From the NCBI GenBank assembly GCA_027605045.1, contig JAQFWX010000051.1, positions 124,001 through 188,000 on the forward strand: 64,000 nt of DNA. The letters are read 5' to 3'. The translations under genes and the position numbers were made by a program. The stretch comes from Phallus indusiatus (Eukaryota; Basidiomycota; Agaricomycetes; Phallales; Phallaceae). Shown here in pieces: positions 12,432-23,519 of the stretch. Under the pieces are notes generated by a model that worked only from the letters and a program-made list of their open reading frames with translations, ran no database searches and was not told where the DNA came from. Numbering within the stretch: position 1 is the stretch's first letter; every line of letters starts with the position of its first letter.

Positions 12432-12577
12432 TCTAATTTGCTTCCGCACAACAAAAGCGTCCCGGCTGGGGGGTCTGAATAAAAGCAAAAGCAAATTTCC
12501 TACATCGAAATTTGCACCTCTGCTTCCCTAAAACTCATTCTCGATCATCCCGTATCATTTTCTTCACTCGTTCCGCA

Positions 12578-14339
12578 ATGCAACACCCCGAGTTGCCCCT
12601 TATCTCCTTCCTTTGCTTCGTCATGGTACTTAGCGTCCTACCTTCTCACCTTCGAGTAATGCACAAATATCACTCTTGAGATTTTCCGTCTTAATCGTCT
12701 TTCTTTCTAGGCTGGCAGCGTCGCGATAATTGCTCTTATTGGGTGGCTGTCCGTGATGAATTTAATTCGCGGCATCAATTCCATACTTTGGTCCAATAAC
12801 ATTGACATCAAGGTCCCAGTCTGGTGTGATATAAGTAAGCTTTCCTCGCATGTTTTTTTTGGTCCTGCTGATTGTTCTTTTATAGCCACTAAACTCACAG
12901 TTGGTTTCAACTTCGCTGTTCCAGCCGCCGCTCTCTGCATTTTGAAACACCTGGAGTCCATTGCGTCTACAAGAACTGTCAGTATCAATTCCTCTGAGAA
13001 AAAAAGGCGTCAAATATTCGAGGGTGTGATGTGTTTTGGTCTTCCAGCTGTTTATATGGCCTTGCGTAAGTTACAACAACTCTCCTCTATACAGATGCAT
13101 TTGTGTTTAGCAGAATTTCAGATTATATTGTTCAAGGTCACCGGTATGACCTTTACGAATTTTTTGGATGCCAACCAACAATATATTATTCTATTCCGGC
13201 CCTGTTCCTTTATTACGGTCCTCCATTAGTTATGTCTTGTATCAGCTTTGTCTTTGCATGTGAGCGAGTTCTTCGTCCGACTTCATAAGGAACAACACTG
13301 ATGTATATATTAGCACTTTCTCTTCATCACTTCCTTCGCCTTAGAATTAACTTTGGTCTTCACTTACGCAACAATAATTCTGCCGTCAGTGCGAGTCGGT
13401 ATTTTCGTCTCATGGCTATGGCCGTTATTGTCAATATGTGGGACGCTGGAATTAACACCTACGTTATTGTGTTTACCAATCAATTGGATGGTGGTCTCCG
13501 TCCTTGGATAAGCTGGGCCAACGTACATTTTGACTGGTCTTTCATCGCAGTCTACCCTACAGAGCTTTTCCCATCTTCTATATTCGCTCAGGTCTATTTC
13601 GATTGGTGGATTGTACCTATCTCCTGCTTCATCTTTTTTATCTTTTTCGGTTTTGGGTCCGAAGCTCAAGCCGATTATCGTGCAGCCGCTGCGTGGGTTT
13701 GGGTAAAACTCCTGAGGCAGAAAACCAGGTCCAGCCCGATGCTACCACTCGCACAGTGAGTAGTCATGAAAATATATTGTTTCCCCTCCGCTCATCTCTT
13801 TCAGGACCAATGTGCATCACGTAGCTATTGGGACCCCCAGAACATTCCAAGGTGGTCAAAAACCGTGGGATCCCACCTCTACGGTGACAACGCAAGAAGT
13901 AAAATCCGAAATGCGCCCGAGCTCTCATGCGTCTTCTGTGGTCGCTTTTGCTTCACCTTCGTCCTCTGATGTCCACGAATTCGCTCCTAGCGTGCCCCAC
14001 CCGTACGCTATTTTACCTGAAACGGACATAAGGAAGTCCCGTCAGAGTTCTCCAGAAACTGAACTCCCTATGAATGCCGTCACCTTCATGAGACCACCCC
14101 AAGAGTCCGCTTCATATCCGAACGTAATGACATCCACCACCGCAGAACCGCAGACTACTGGTGACGATGGCGATAACTCGGCCCTTCGTCCTGCTTCACG
14201 GCAAAGCTGGAGCTCCAACCAGTCTCATGACAGTGAAGATCACCGAAGTTGTTCGAATGACACCGAGCACAATGATACCCTTGATTTTGTAGTTGTACCA
14301 AAAACTTTATCCCTCGAATTTGTTCCCAGATTCTCATGA
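12578..14339 (+). CDS. STE3-like pheromone receptor 3
   Basis: A third STE3-family receptor and the clearest of the set. Exon 1 (12578 to about 12654) is MQHPELPLISFLCFVMVLSV; exon 2 has MNLIRGINSILWSNNIDIKV and WCDI. Exon 3 carries TTKLTVGFNFAVPAAALC and the basic loop SSEKKRRQIFEGVMCFG. The fourth (about 13125-13258) reads YIVQGHRYDLYEFFGCQPTIYY. The large exon ends at 13755 and includes RYFRLMAMAVIVNMWD, RPWISWANVHFDWSF and DWWIVPISCFIFFIFFGFG. After a GTGAGT intron the last exon (13805-14339) encodes a long Ser/Thr/Pro-rich cytoplasmic tail of about 175 residues. Intron phases match receptors 1 and 2. It is transcribed toward the pheromone gene at 15226, which makes a local receptor-pheromone pair plausible. 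Confidence 0.92.
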
Positions 14340-15011
14340 GGCATCACACCTGTATCATATAACCTTTCCTTTTCTATTTCCGCTCATCTCTCATAATTGC
14401 GTAGTACCTCGCGTTTAGACGCTGACAAACCCATTTTTCTTTCGGTTTACCATCTTTTCTAAATTGTGCTTTTTGCTAAAATTACGTCGCTCTTTTCAAA
14501 GCAAGTCACACTGATAATTAAATCTTGCATGTACGATATCACCATGAAATACAATTAAAACCACGCGCAACCAATTCTCTGTATTACCGTACATCTCAAG
14601 GCCCGTTGGTGAATCTCGCACAAACCTTACAATGGAGATACAGGCATTCGACAAAGGTGATTACGCGCAAGAGTGTGAGTTCCCCCTTTACCGGAATCTA
14701 ATAGACCTTCTATTGAACAAAATGCTTTTGTCTGTTAGTCGGCCGCAGGCGACATCTCACTGTGTAGCGCCGGTCCGATTGCTCCATTCAAATGTCAGAG
14801 TTCCAGGATCAATGGATCATCTGCGAGGACAATAAACATTTGAGAATGTGCGCACGTCTATTTTGGTATTGAGTCAAGTGGGGAGTATTTGGTACACATG
14901 AAGCTTCAAGCTAGAGCCGAGACTGACGGCAGGACAATAGTGGACGGGTACATTACATAATCGAGCCGCATTGTGGCCTGCGAGTAGGATGGTAAAATCA
15001 AGGTAAAATGT

Positions 15012-15020
15012 CCATTGTTC
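15012..15020 (+). promoter_or_regulatory. Near match to the receptor motif upstream of the pheromone gene
   Basis: CCATTGTTC differs by one base from the 9-mer found upstream of the three receptors and lies about 210 bp upstream of the pheromone ATG. A second ATTGT core occurs at about 15108. Confidence 0.35.
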
Positions 15021-15090
15021 TGTCCATCATTGACCCTAGGACTAAAGGATGTTGGACCTTTGTTTCCTGAAATAGAAGAATAACCCCTTA

Positions 15091-15097
15091 TAAAAGT
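15091..15097 (+). promoter_or_regulatory. TATA box of the pheromone precursor gene
   Basis: TATAAAA lies about 130 bp upstream of the pheromone start codon and is followed by a pyrimidine-rich leader (CCATTTTCTCTTCGACC and onward). This is a typical layout for a strongly induced short fungal gene. Confidence 0.5.
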
Positions 15098-15225
15098 AGG
15101 GACTACATTGTTTCGCAAAACATCCCCATTTTCTCTTCGACCTTCATCTTCGCAACTCACCTCAGTCTTTTCGGCACTGCCCACAAACTTCCTATCGTTT
15201 TAACAATCTTTTACACATATCACTC

Positions 15226-15339
15226 ATGGACGTCTTTATCTTCAAGCTATTCTCAACATTCCAAGCTGTTGGAGAAGATGTGAATCCTCTTGACGAAGAA
15301 CAATTCTCCCCAGTCAGTGCTACTTGCACCATCCTATGA
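15226..15339 (+). CDS. Lipopeptide pheromone precursor (CaaX)
   Basis: A 37-residue intronless ORF beginning MDVFIFKLFSTFQ and ending SPVSATCTIL. The C-terminal Cys-Thr-Ile-Leu is a CaaX box. In this family the Cys is prenylated, the last three residues are removed and the C-terminus is carboxymethylated. The acidic stretch VNPLDEEQF is a plausible site for N-terminal cleavage, which would leave a mature peptide of roughly 9-12 residues ending at the Cys. The length is in the normal range for basidiomycete precursors. It has its own TATA box and leader and lies about 890 bp downstream of receptor 3. A different short non-coding-like ORF is possible, but the position next to three receptors and the correct CaaX make this call likely. 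It was not tested against known precursors. Confidence 0.75.
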   Translation: MDVFIFKLFSTFQAVGEDVNPLDEEQFSPVSATCTIL

Positions 15340-15935
15340 CATTTCACCATGACGCTGCACAAAAGTGAGAAAGATTTATTCTCGAAACATGGAAAAAATA
15401 ACATTAATTTTAGGCATTAACGCATTAGTCACGCCCGCTATGGGAATACGCTTCTAAATACCTGCATCCCGTTTTTCTTTATCCTTATTCGTTTCGTCAT
15501 GTATCGCTTAATGGTTTGCAGTTGACTTGCAAGACCATCTAATTCGTTTCTGTATGATATCCCTAATTCAAAAATATAAGTAGACCCATTTCATTTGTTT
15601 TGACCCGTAAATTAGGGTAAGGTTTGAATGTATGTAAACCAGGAAGAGATTTTGTGACGAGCATGTGACGACAAAAGGTTTCGAAACCGTACGCATCTTT
15701 TCGTGTCGAACCCTGTTATAGCTGGTTCATAAGGATTTCTTGTTGTGAACTCCCTTTACTTTTTCCCTGGATACCGGTTAAACTCTTTGCTCATAACAAG
15801 ATCGGAGACCCCTTCTCTCTTAAAAGCCGTCTGACTAGCAATAACGCGATTCATACTGGGTGCACAACATCCATTCATTACTCAATCTGCTATGCAGGCA
15901 ATCAATACAATAGAGTGAAATATATATCTATCGGT
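15340..15935. other. Intergenic stretch, no supported gene
   Basis: No frame longer than a few dozen codons shows coding character. I looked for further CaaX-ended short ORFs here and saw none. It separates the pheromone gene from the 3' end of the MICOS gene. Confidence 0.4.
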
Positions 15936-16761
15936 TCAATTTCTATCTGACTTTAGTTTGTCATGTGTTTTATCGTCTACTTCCGAAGGTGTCATTTGGT
16001 TTCTCCAGCCAAAAAATTCCGTCAACTTAAGTCCAGTCCAGTTCTGGAACTCCGACAATGTGGTTTCGACACCTCTCGTAGTAGCAAACCGAACATTGTG
16101 TATGGTGTGACGTGCTGCAGCAGAGCCTGAGGCAATGCTTTTATTAAGCTGCTCATGCGCGTCAGCTAAAGCAGGAGCATGCGCCCGTTCCAGGGTTGAC
16201 ACATATGATGAGATATTGTGCGACAGCTTTGGTAGGAGGTGATTCATGGAAAGAAGAAACAAGGTCGGTGGTAAGGTCAACCGCAAGAGAATGGAGCGAT
16301 TTCTCGCGATAATGGAGCCTGCTAGTGCCGCAACGCCAACGTATAAGGCACCGGGTGTCAAGTCTTCATCAGAGGCTTTCAAAGATTTTAACCTGTCTAT
16401 AATACGTGATATACATTAGTAATTAATACAGGTTCAGAGGGTCTTACGTTCGACAGCATGCTCGACGTTTATCCAGCGTTCAACAGTGTTTTGCAGTTTC
16501 CCTCGAGCATTTCTATATGTCTCGGTAGCGGTATATCTAGCAGACGCTATGTTTTGTTCCAATTTTGTATTTGTTTCTACCAGAACGATCTCTGAGTCGG
16601 GTTGTGGGTAAATGGAGAGCTGGTTGCAAAACGTTAAACTTGAGTGGTTGACGTATCTGAATTCATCTCACCTTTCCCGAAGCTCCTTTGTTTTCTGCCT
16701 AATCGATTTCAAAGTGAGTCAGACTTGATGAAAACCTTGGAAAACACCTAGAACCTACCAT
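15936..16761 (-). CDS. MICOS complex subunit of the MIC26/MIC27 (ApoO) family
   Basis: MIC26/MIC27 proteins sit in the inner mitochondrial membrane at crista junctions as part of MICOS. Proposed exons (minus) are 16759-16761 (the ATG alone), 16672-16698, 16448-16619 and 15936-16396, giving 220 residues. The N-terminus reads MAENKGASGKLSIYPQPDSEIVLVET; the LSIYPQPD-type motif is characteristic of the family. A charged helical stretch follows, including YRNARGKLQNTVERWINVE. The membrane region is LTPGALYVGVAALAGSIIARNRSILLR plus LTLPPTLFLLSMNHLLP. The Gly-rich first hydrophobic helix and Pro-containing second one fit ApoO-family membrane segments. The start codon lies 40 bp from that of the divergent PPR-like gene. 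Confidence 0.85.
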
Positions 16762-16801
16762 GATGAAGCTTGTAACGGTGGACGAGCCTCTTCCGTGAGG
16801 G
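16762..16801. promoter_or_regulatory. Very short divergent promoter between two mitochondrial-type genes
   Basis: Only 40 bp separate the ATG of the MICOS gene (16761, minus) from the first in-frame ATG of the PPR-like gene (16802, plus). If translation of the latter starts at the next Met (16835) the gap is 73 bp. There is no room for two independent promoters, so transcription start regions must overlap or use upstream coding or leader sequence. Confidence 0.5.
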
Positions 16802-19695
16802 ATGTTTCCGGCTGACGTAATTGGGTCTTTTTTCATGCTTCCTTCGCCGTTGTGGGACTTGCTCCTCCATCGTACATGTCTACCCCTTAATGGTGCAGCG
16901 AATCGTCTTATAAATCCTAGGAACGTGCGATACTTTCAAAAGCTATTGACAAGACCTAAACTCAATCCTGGTCCCGACGTACCTACAACCAATTGGTCCG
17001 AGTGACTACCTTTCCTTCAATTAAATAAACAATTTCTGATATCTTTTCAGGTCAATATCTAATGTGGAACGTAACCTCTCGCCATTTGATGACCATTTAA
17101 GAGCAGTAGCGGAATTTGAGTCTCGCATATCTTCTGACAAGGTCAATATCTTGACGAAATTGGTGCGTGTTCTCTACTATCTGGTTGGCTTTATTCCTAT
17201 CTCATCATGATAGAACGAGGAACAAGAAGAATATCAGGTTGAAGAATCTCAGCTGCAAAACATATATCATGACCTATTTGCATCCACCGATGGAACTGCA
17301 GACACGAAGGATGATGGAATAAAGACTGACGTTAACAAATTTGATAGGGATTCGTTCGTGGAGCTATTGGATACGCTAGAAGAACGGTTCAAAGAGATAC
17401 ACTTCACTTCAGAATTGACCAACTCCAACTCTTTATCCGTCCAGCTACTTCGCGATCTTTCCTCCAGTGCAGCCAACGTCAGTGATAACACTGATCCATA
17501 CGTTCTTTTAGACCTGAACAACGCAACCTCAAATGTATCGGGTTCTATACGTTTATTAGTGAACAAACTCGAAACGTACCTTCATGGGTTGAATCCTTTC
17601 TCTTCGTCCACGATAAACGATGAAACACCTACCCTCTCGCTAGGATTACTTTCTAAACCAGAATGGGGAATGCTGGTCAATGGGGCTGTATGAACTTTTT
17701 CTGAGCAGTATTTTCGAAATGTCCCACTGACGCACCTTTTAAGTTGGCTGAAAACGATATTACTGCTGCCGAGAGAATCCTGGGTATAATGAAGGTAGAA
17801 TTCGTGTAGTTTTTCGCTCGCAGCACGATGTTGACATTCTTTAGATGGCTGGAGATCAACCTTCCGAAGAACTTCACGATTCTATTTTAAATTGGTATGC
17901 AAGTCACGGTCTTGTGGAAGAAGCGGACATATTTTGTTCGCGTCTCTCGCTTAGTACGTCAGACATAAGCCCAGCTTTTCATTGTTCTTTTTTTGAGTTT
18001 TTCAACAGATATCTCTCGTGACCGTCAGCGAGACTTGCTGATAAAAGCTAGACTCGAGGCTAACAAACTTGATGAAGCCTGCAAAATGCTCTATTCGTTT
18101 GAGTCAAACGCTACACCAGCGCCTATACAGAGCTACACACGCGTCATACGTGCGATGCTCTTCCACACAGGACCGGGCGCAGAGCAATCAAAAGCGCAAG
18201 CATGGGATATGTTTTCACATATGCGTTATGCAGCGCACCCGATTCCCGACGAATTCTTATACTCGACTATGCTACGTTCAATTGCCGAGTCGCAAGATCC
18301 AGAAGCAGAACGCGCACTCGATCTGTTCACCGAAATGACTGTCGATAACAAAATACCCCCAACTGTACACTCATATAATGCAATTATCCTAGTATGCGCT
18401 CGGTCGAAAAAGTTTAGGATGGAGGCGTTCCGTCTCGCCAGGGAGATGATGAATTCACATAACGATGTGAATGGGGAGGTTCCGGCCTCGTTACGGCCTA
18501 ATAAAAACACTTTCATGGCTTTATTGGAGGCTGCCAAACGACTAGGAGATCTTAACAGGACAAGATGGATTATGACCCAACTGGTCAAGGAGACACGCCG
18601 GAGTCTTCGGTCCGGGACGAAAATTAACTTCATGGATGAGAAGACGATGGAACATGTATTTCATGCATATGCGTCATATATGCCACCGTTTCATCGGAAT
18701 ATTGCTCCGGAACAAAAAGAAGAACTGGACGACGAAGAGAAAGCAAGAGAAGAGCCGGCCTATGACGCTCAAGAACCTCCGATCAGAAACATTGAGAAGT
18801 CTCCTCAATCTCGTTCTTATACACCCCAAACGCATCAAGAGGTTATTAGGGAAGTGACCATGTTGTGGAATCGCATTCTAGATGATGTTGAGTCCGCGGA
18901 AACCGACTCGGTTGACGACGCCGTATTTGGTGACGTTACTATAAACACGAGACTTGTCAACTCTTATGTCTCCGTTTATTTCGCTCATAGCCCTCCCGAT
19001 ATTGCTTTTAATGCATTTAGGAGGGTATACAAGGAAGTGGGAGTTCCGAGAAACGCAAGATCATATCTCATTGCGTTTGATGCTTATATCCTTGGGAAGC
19101 GTTGCACAAAGCGTGAGATGCTGATCGCATTAGAGCACGCAAGGGCACTCTGGCCTGAGTGGCTCGCTCTGGAAGACGATGCTCGTTCCCAAATCTCAAC
19201 ACAGGGTATGGATAAAAAGAGAAGGGTTGATGCCCGAATGGTTGAGAAAGTGTGGAACAGCATGTTCCGTCTTTTAGGACAGTACGTGTAAACATCTGCC
19301 CGTTTGCTTTGAAAATGTTCCCCTAACTGACCAATATTCATAGTAATGATTGTCTAGATGAGGCAATGAATCTCGTCCGAGAATTTGTCAAACGTTATCC
19401 GCCGTCTCTGGTTAAGGTGCCATCGCCTACCGATCCGTCTCGTTCATCAGCGATATCTCTTTATGCCGAACGTCCTTTAGTTCGCCTCATTGAGCGAACT
19501 TCAATACCAGAAGATCGTATTTCTCCTTTCTTGCTTTTCAAAGACCTTGAATTGCTTCACAATCGCTCTGTGTCGGCTAAGAGACGGGATTATGTTAACT
19601 ATATCAAATGGGTCTCCAGTGCATACGCAGGAGCGTTGCGACAGAGGCAGAAGCTAACTTTCGGTGCTGCGGATAGTAATGCTTCTTCAAAGTGA
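16802..19695 (+). CDS. Pentatricopeptide-repeat-like mitochondrial protein
   Basis: PPR proteins are helical-repeat RNA binders, in fungi mostly mitochondrial. Proposed exons are 16802-17001, 17051-17162, 17214-17687, 17744-17794, 17845-17953, 18009-19281 and 19344-19695, giving about 856 residues with all phases consistent. The N-terminus (MLPSPLWDLLLHRTCLPL from 16835, then RNVRYFQKLLTRPK) is hydrophobic and basic, as expected of a mitochondrial presequence. Repeat-like segments include AWDMFSHMRYAAHPIPDEFLY, ALDLFTEMTVDNKIPPTVHSY, NAIILVCARSKKFRMEAFR and RPNKNTFMALLEAAKRLGDL, matching the alternating-helix PPR pattern. An acidic linker (KEELDDEEKAREEP) interrupts the array. The gene shares a short divergent promoter with the MICOS subunit. 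The RNA target cannot be inferred. Confidence 0.8.
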
Positions 19696-22600
19696 AAAAT
19701 GTTACATAAAACTGGCAGTGGACTAGCAGGCTTTTATGCTGAACAACCTCCGATCACTCATCTTCTCTCAAAGGGCCTCTTTACATAACAGCAATTTATC
19801 TTGTCGTACATAATGCTTTATGATATAAAATCAATATAAATATGATTGCATGATCGTTTGGTAGATGGAAAGCGCAACATGCAATTGAACTGCATCAGTG
19901 TCCAGTGTATTTGCACAATCATAGGTGTGTGTATATGCGGTGCTATTCTGATCAGCTAGATTATATTTCTACGTTCCTTGTTTCTTCATAGCAAAATCAT
20001 ACAAGATGGTATTCTATCCATTCATATCCCCTGTGCGTGAGCGAAATCTTCCGGCGAAGGTTTGAGATACTATGATCCTTTATCTGAAGTGCCTTACCCG
20101 CACACCTTTCCTTGCCTGCCTGGCTGATTGGGCTCCGAATTTGGTTCGTTCTGAATATTTAAAAGAAATATCTGTGGATTATGAATGATGATTTATCTGT
20201 ATAAACATGTCCTTCTTTCACCTCTAGGTCTCTCTGTTTGTCGGGGTCGTCGAGGGCAGCATGTTGAATGCTAGTGATCACTACGGTCTTCTCGTTGCTA
20301 TATATATGCCTTAGGCTGAGGGATCAACTGCCATCGGATTTTGGTACTCGATGTTTTTGGACGCCAGATCCTATAGATGAGAACGGATAAAGACGACAAC
20401 TGCGTTTGAGTTGATGTAAAGACCAGACGTGTATCCTTTCTTCATAGTTGATGCGGAAGCATGAAGCTCCTTCGGATCACTTTCTTTCACCTGTAAATGT
20501 TCTTTAAAGTCTAAAAGCCTCATATACTTTAATTTCCTTGTAGGTACAGGTATGATGATGATGTTTATTTTCCTAAATCCAACGTTCAGTGCCAGGATTA
20601 TTCGTATGCAGGATTCAATTACCTCCAAGAAGGTTCCTAAAACAAAACACCGTGTATTAGTTGGCAAATCAGTCGGAATTCATCCGAATATATGCCACTC
20701 AGATGCTCTTCTATGAATATAAACTTACAAGAGGGTGGAACCAACTTGAAGTCATTATGTAACATTCAAGCTGTTGCATGCGGCGCCGGCAGTAGTTCCA
20801 GCTGTGATGTTCAGTAGCAATGACAGTGCTGATGCCTTTGATACGAGCTTCGTTGCAATAACTTTCTTTTCGGCCTTGATTGATAGCCCCTTCTTTCTGG
20901 GAGATGGATATGGATTAGTCAAAGCTCGAGCGCTGCAACGGGGTAATGCACGCACGAGAAAAACACGGCCATCATCCAACATAAGCTTAACTCTGCATGA
21001 ATAAGTCTGAAGTCCGCAGTACCGTTGGATCTGTGTGTCACAGGGGTGTAAACGCGTGCAATTTCTGCCGCGTTGTTTGCACAGAGGAATCCGACATGAC
21101 GGCGAAAGCTAAAGAACAATTTTGATAATCATAGTGCTTATATACACCAGTAACCATCTACATCCAGTTCTGTAAAATAGCAGCCTATGTAAAGAGACGA
21201 ATGACTCGCGTTGGTTAGGTTTGTTTCATAGTATATTTAGAACATAAGGACTGGAAGGGAAAAAAGCTTTAGCGCACAAGCGAAATAAGAGAATGATGAA
21301 AAATCACGCACGTACAAGTAAACCATGTGTTATTCGATTATATGCTGTCATACTTCAAACCTAAAGAACAACCGGTCACGTCGGGAAGGGCGCAGAGAAG
21401 AGCTTCTCGATAGTTTTGCGTTGAGAATCGTCATCTCAAAGCGCCGTATTCCCTCCTTGAAATATGGCATAATGTGAATATTTGTGATAGGAAAGATAAT
21501 TTGAATATCAATTGAGAAGTTAGATATCCCATCCGTAAACATTTGTCGTGGAATAGTCATAACGGCATAGATTGAGGTAATTCAAATTCGGGTGTCGTCT
21601 TCCGACGGTCGCAGATAACAGCCGAAAATTGGTTGGTAAGGAATTGCTTAGAGGCAGTGGTAAGCGTTCCTAGGGATAGTCGAATAAAATGGCCAAGCAG
21701 ACCTGATCTAGATGTACTTCTGAAGCACCTCCATGACCTTCCTCGCCTCTCTCGCTGCATCTACCAACTATGCCGGCTATCGTTCGAGGTGGAACGCCAC
21801 TTCAACAGTGCGTTCAAGGCTTTGGACACCTATTTTCTCGCGTCTATTTATAATTTGGGGTCCAGAAATTGGTGGTATGGAAGACGCAACCATGACCGTT
21901 ATAAATATTTCATGCGGCGGTTCACTGAGTGAAACTAACACACCTTAGATTCTCGTTACTGTGCTTGCATTGTATGGGAACCTTGCGGCTTGTCACAGCA
22001 GCCTTCAGACTGACGACAATTATTCGATTTGGCGGGATTAGAAGAAACGACGGAGGTACCTTGAAACTGTCAATGAATGGTATATGAGGCACATTTCAAG
22101 ACAAGAGATAAAGATAAAGACTGAGTTTCTATTTTTTTTGAGAGATTGAATGGTGAGCGGTAACGCGGTAATGACAGTCTTCAACGTTAAGGAGAAGAGC
22201 ATTTTCATTTTTGACTACAAAGACTTACACAGTCATCAGTATCCGTATAATGGATCGAAGACGGTAACTTCAATTTGAAGGTCGATCATTCACAGGGAGA
22301 ATAAGGATACAAAAACTGGAGGATTTTGAAGATATTTGTTGCGCGAATAACTTGCCACTGATTGATTTGCATCTTGTGGGTATTTTGGTGAAGTAACATC
22401 AGAGCATATTCCAGAGCGAGATTGAGGTTGAGGGTATGGACATGGATATGTGACTTGTTTTGTCTCTATGTAGTAAACAACGCCCGTCCCTGTGACCCTC
22501 ATCCGCGACACCACTTTCAAACAAGCAACGAGATTCTAAATTACCTGGTTAACTCCCAGATAGTGCTTTGTTGACTGTTCCCGAATGGTTTCGCATGGCT

Positions 22601-23030
22601 GGTTTGGACCAGGCTCCACCAATTGTAGATGAATCCTACAAATAACTCATCGCGTCCTTCAAAGAACTATACTAAGGTGACTAGTGTCATGACACGGCAG
22701 CCATTCTTTTGTCAGTCTGGAGGTTTTATTTCCTCTGAAATTTTGGTTAACATTGGCTCAAACAGGCAGTCATTGAGACCCATTCTCTGACGTTCCGAAT
22801 GGGCTGGAGTGCCATTATCATCCTTCTCGCTTTTTGCAATACATATTATGCCACATCGATTCTTGTGCGAGGCGTACGCCGTAGGGTCCGAGATGACATT
22901 CAATGGGAACTCGTAAGACAAGACTTTCATCACAACATGAATCAGTGAATGGATGAACCAATTCTTAGATTGCTTCTCGCTCATGTATGGACCTGTTTAT
23001 TGGCTGCTATGAAAAATCCACTATTAGATC
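19696..23030. other. Gene-poor stretch with fragmentary frames
   Basis: I find no gene I can support. Several frames of 60-100 codons occur on the minus strand (20371-21119) and on both strands near 21350-21950, but they switch frame without plausible splice sites and show no family motif. Decayed genes or a long non-coding transcript are possible. Confidence 0.4.
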
Positions 23031-23137
23031 TTGATTGTAAATATGCCAGTCTGTATTGATTGTAAATATGCCAGTCTGTATTGATTCTAAATATGCCAGT
23101 CTGTATTGATTCTAAATATGCCAGTCTGTATTGATTC
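23031..23137. repeat. 25-bp tandem repeat, four units
   Basis: Four head-to-tail copies of a 25-bp unit (TTGATTNTAAATATGCCAGT followed by CTGTA) start at 23031, 23056, 23081 and 23106, and a partial fifth copy follows. The first two copies have G and the last two have C at the seventh position, consistent with stepwise duplication. The unit length is not a multiple of three and no frame crosses it with coding character. Confidence 0.9.
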
Positions 23138-23489
23138 GCTTTGACTGTTCACTTTGAATAACAAAGCTCCTCGGCGTATAGATTCAGTTCGAGCCTTTCG
23201 GCAGACGGAAGAAGACATCGTAACGATGGATTGTGAATATCATTTATATCCAACAATGTTTCCGACATGACATCAAAACAGGCAAAACACCAAGTAAATC
23301 CAAAAATCACTCTCACAGTCTGCCTTGGCATACCAATCGCCGGGATCACCTCCGCCGGTGCACCCATTCTGTAAGTGACATTTTGAGGTTTTTCACCCGT
23401 GTCAGTGACTCATCTTCTAAAAAATACTTAAAACTACATCATTCCCATCATTCCCATTAATTTAATATCTCATCCAGTCCCAAATTGAC

Positions 23490-23497
23490 TATAAATA
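23490..23497 (+). promoter_or_regulatory. TATA box of zinc-finger gene copy 1
   Basis: TATAAATA lies about 35 bp upstream of the start codon at 23529, which leaves a very short leader. The mirrored copy at 32.8 kb has only a weaker A/T-rich stretch at the matching place. Confidence 0.4.
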
Positions 23498-23519
23498 CGT
23501 AGTTTCCACCTCCATTTGT

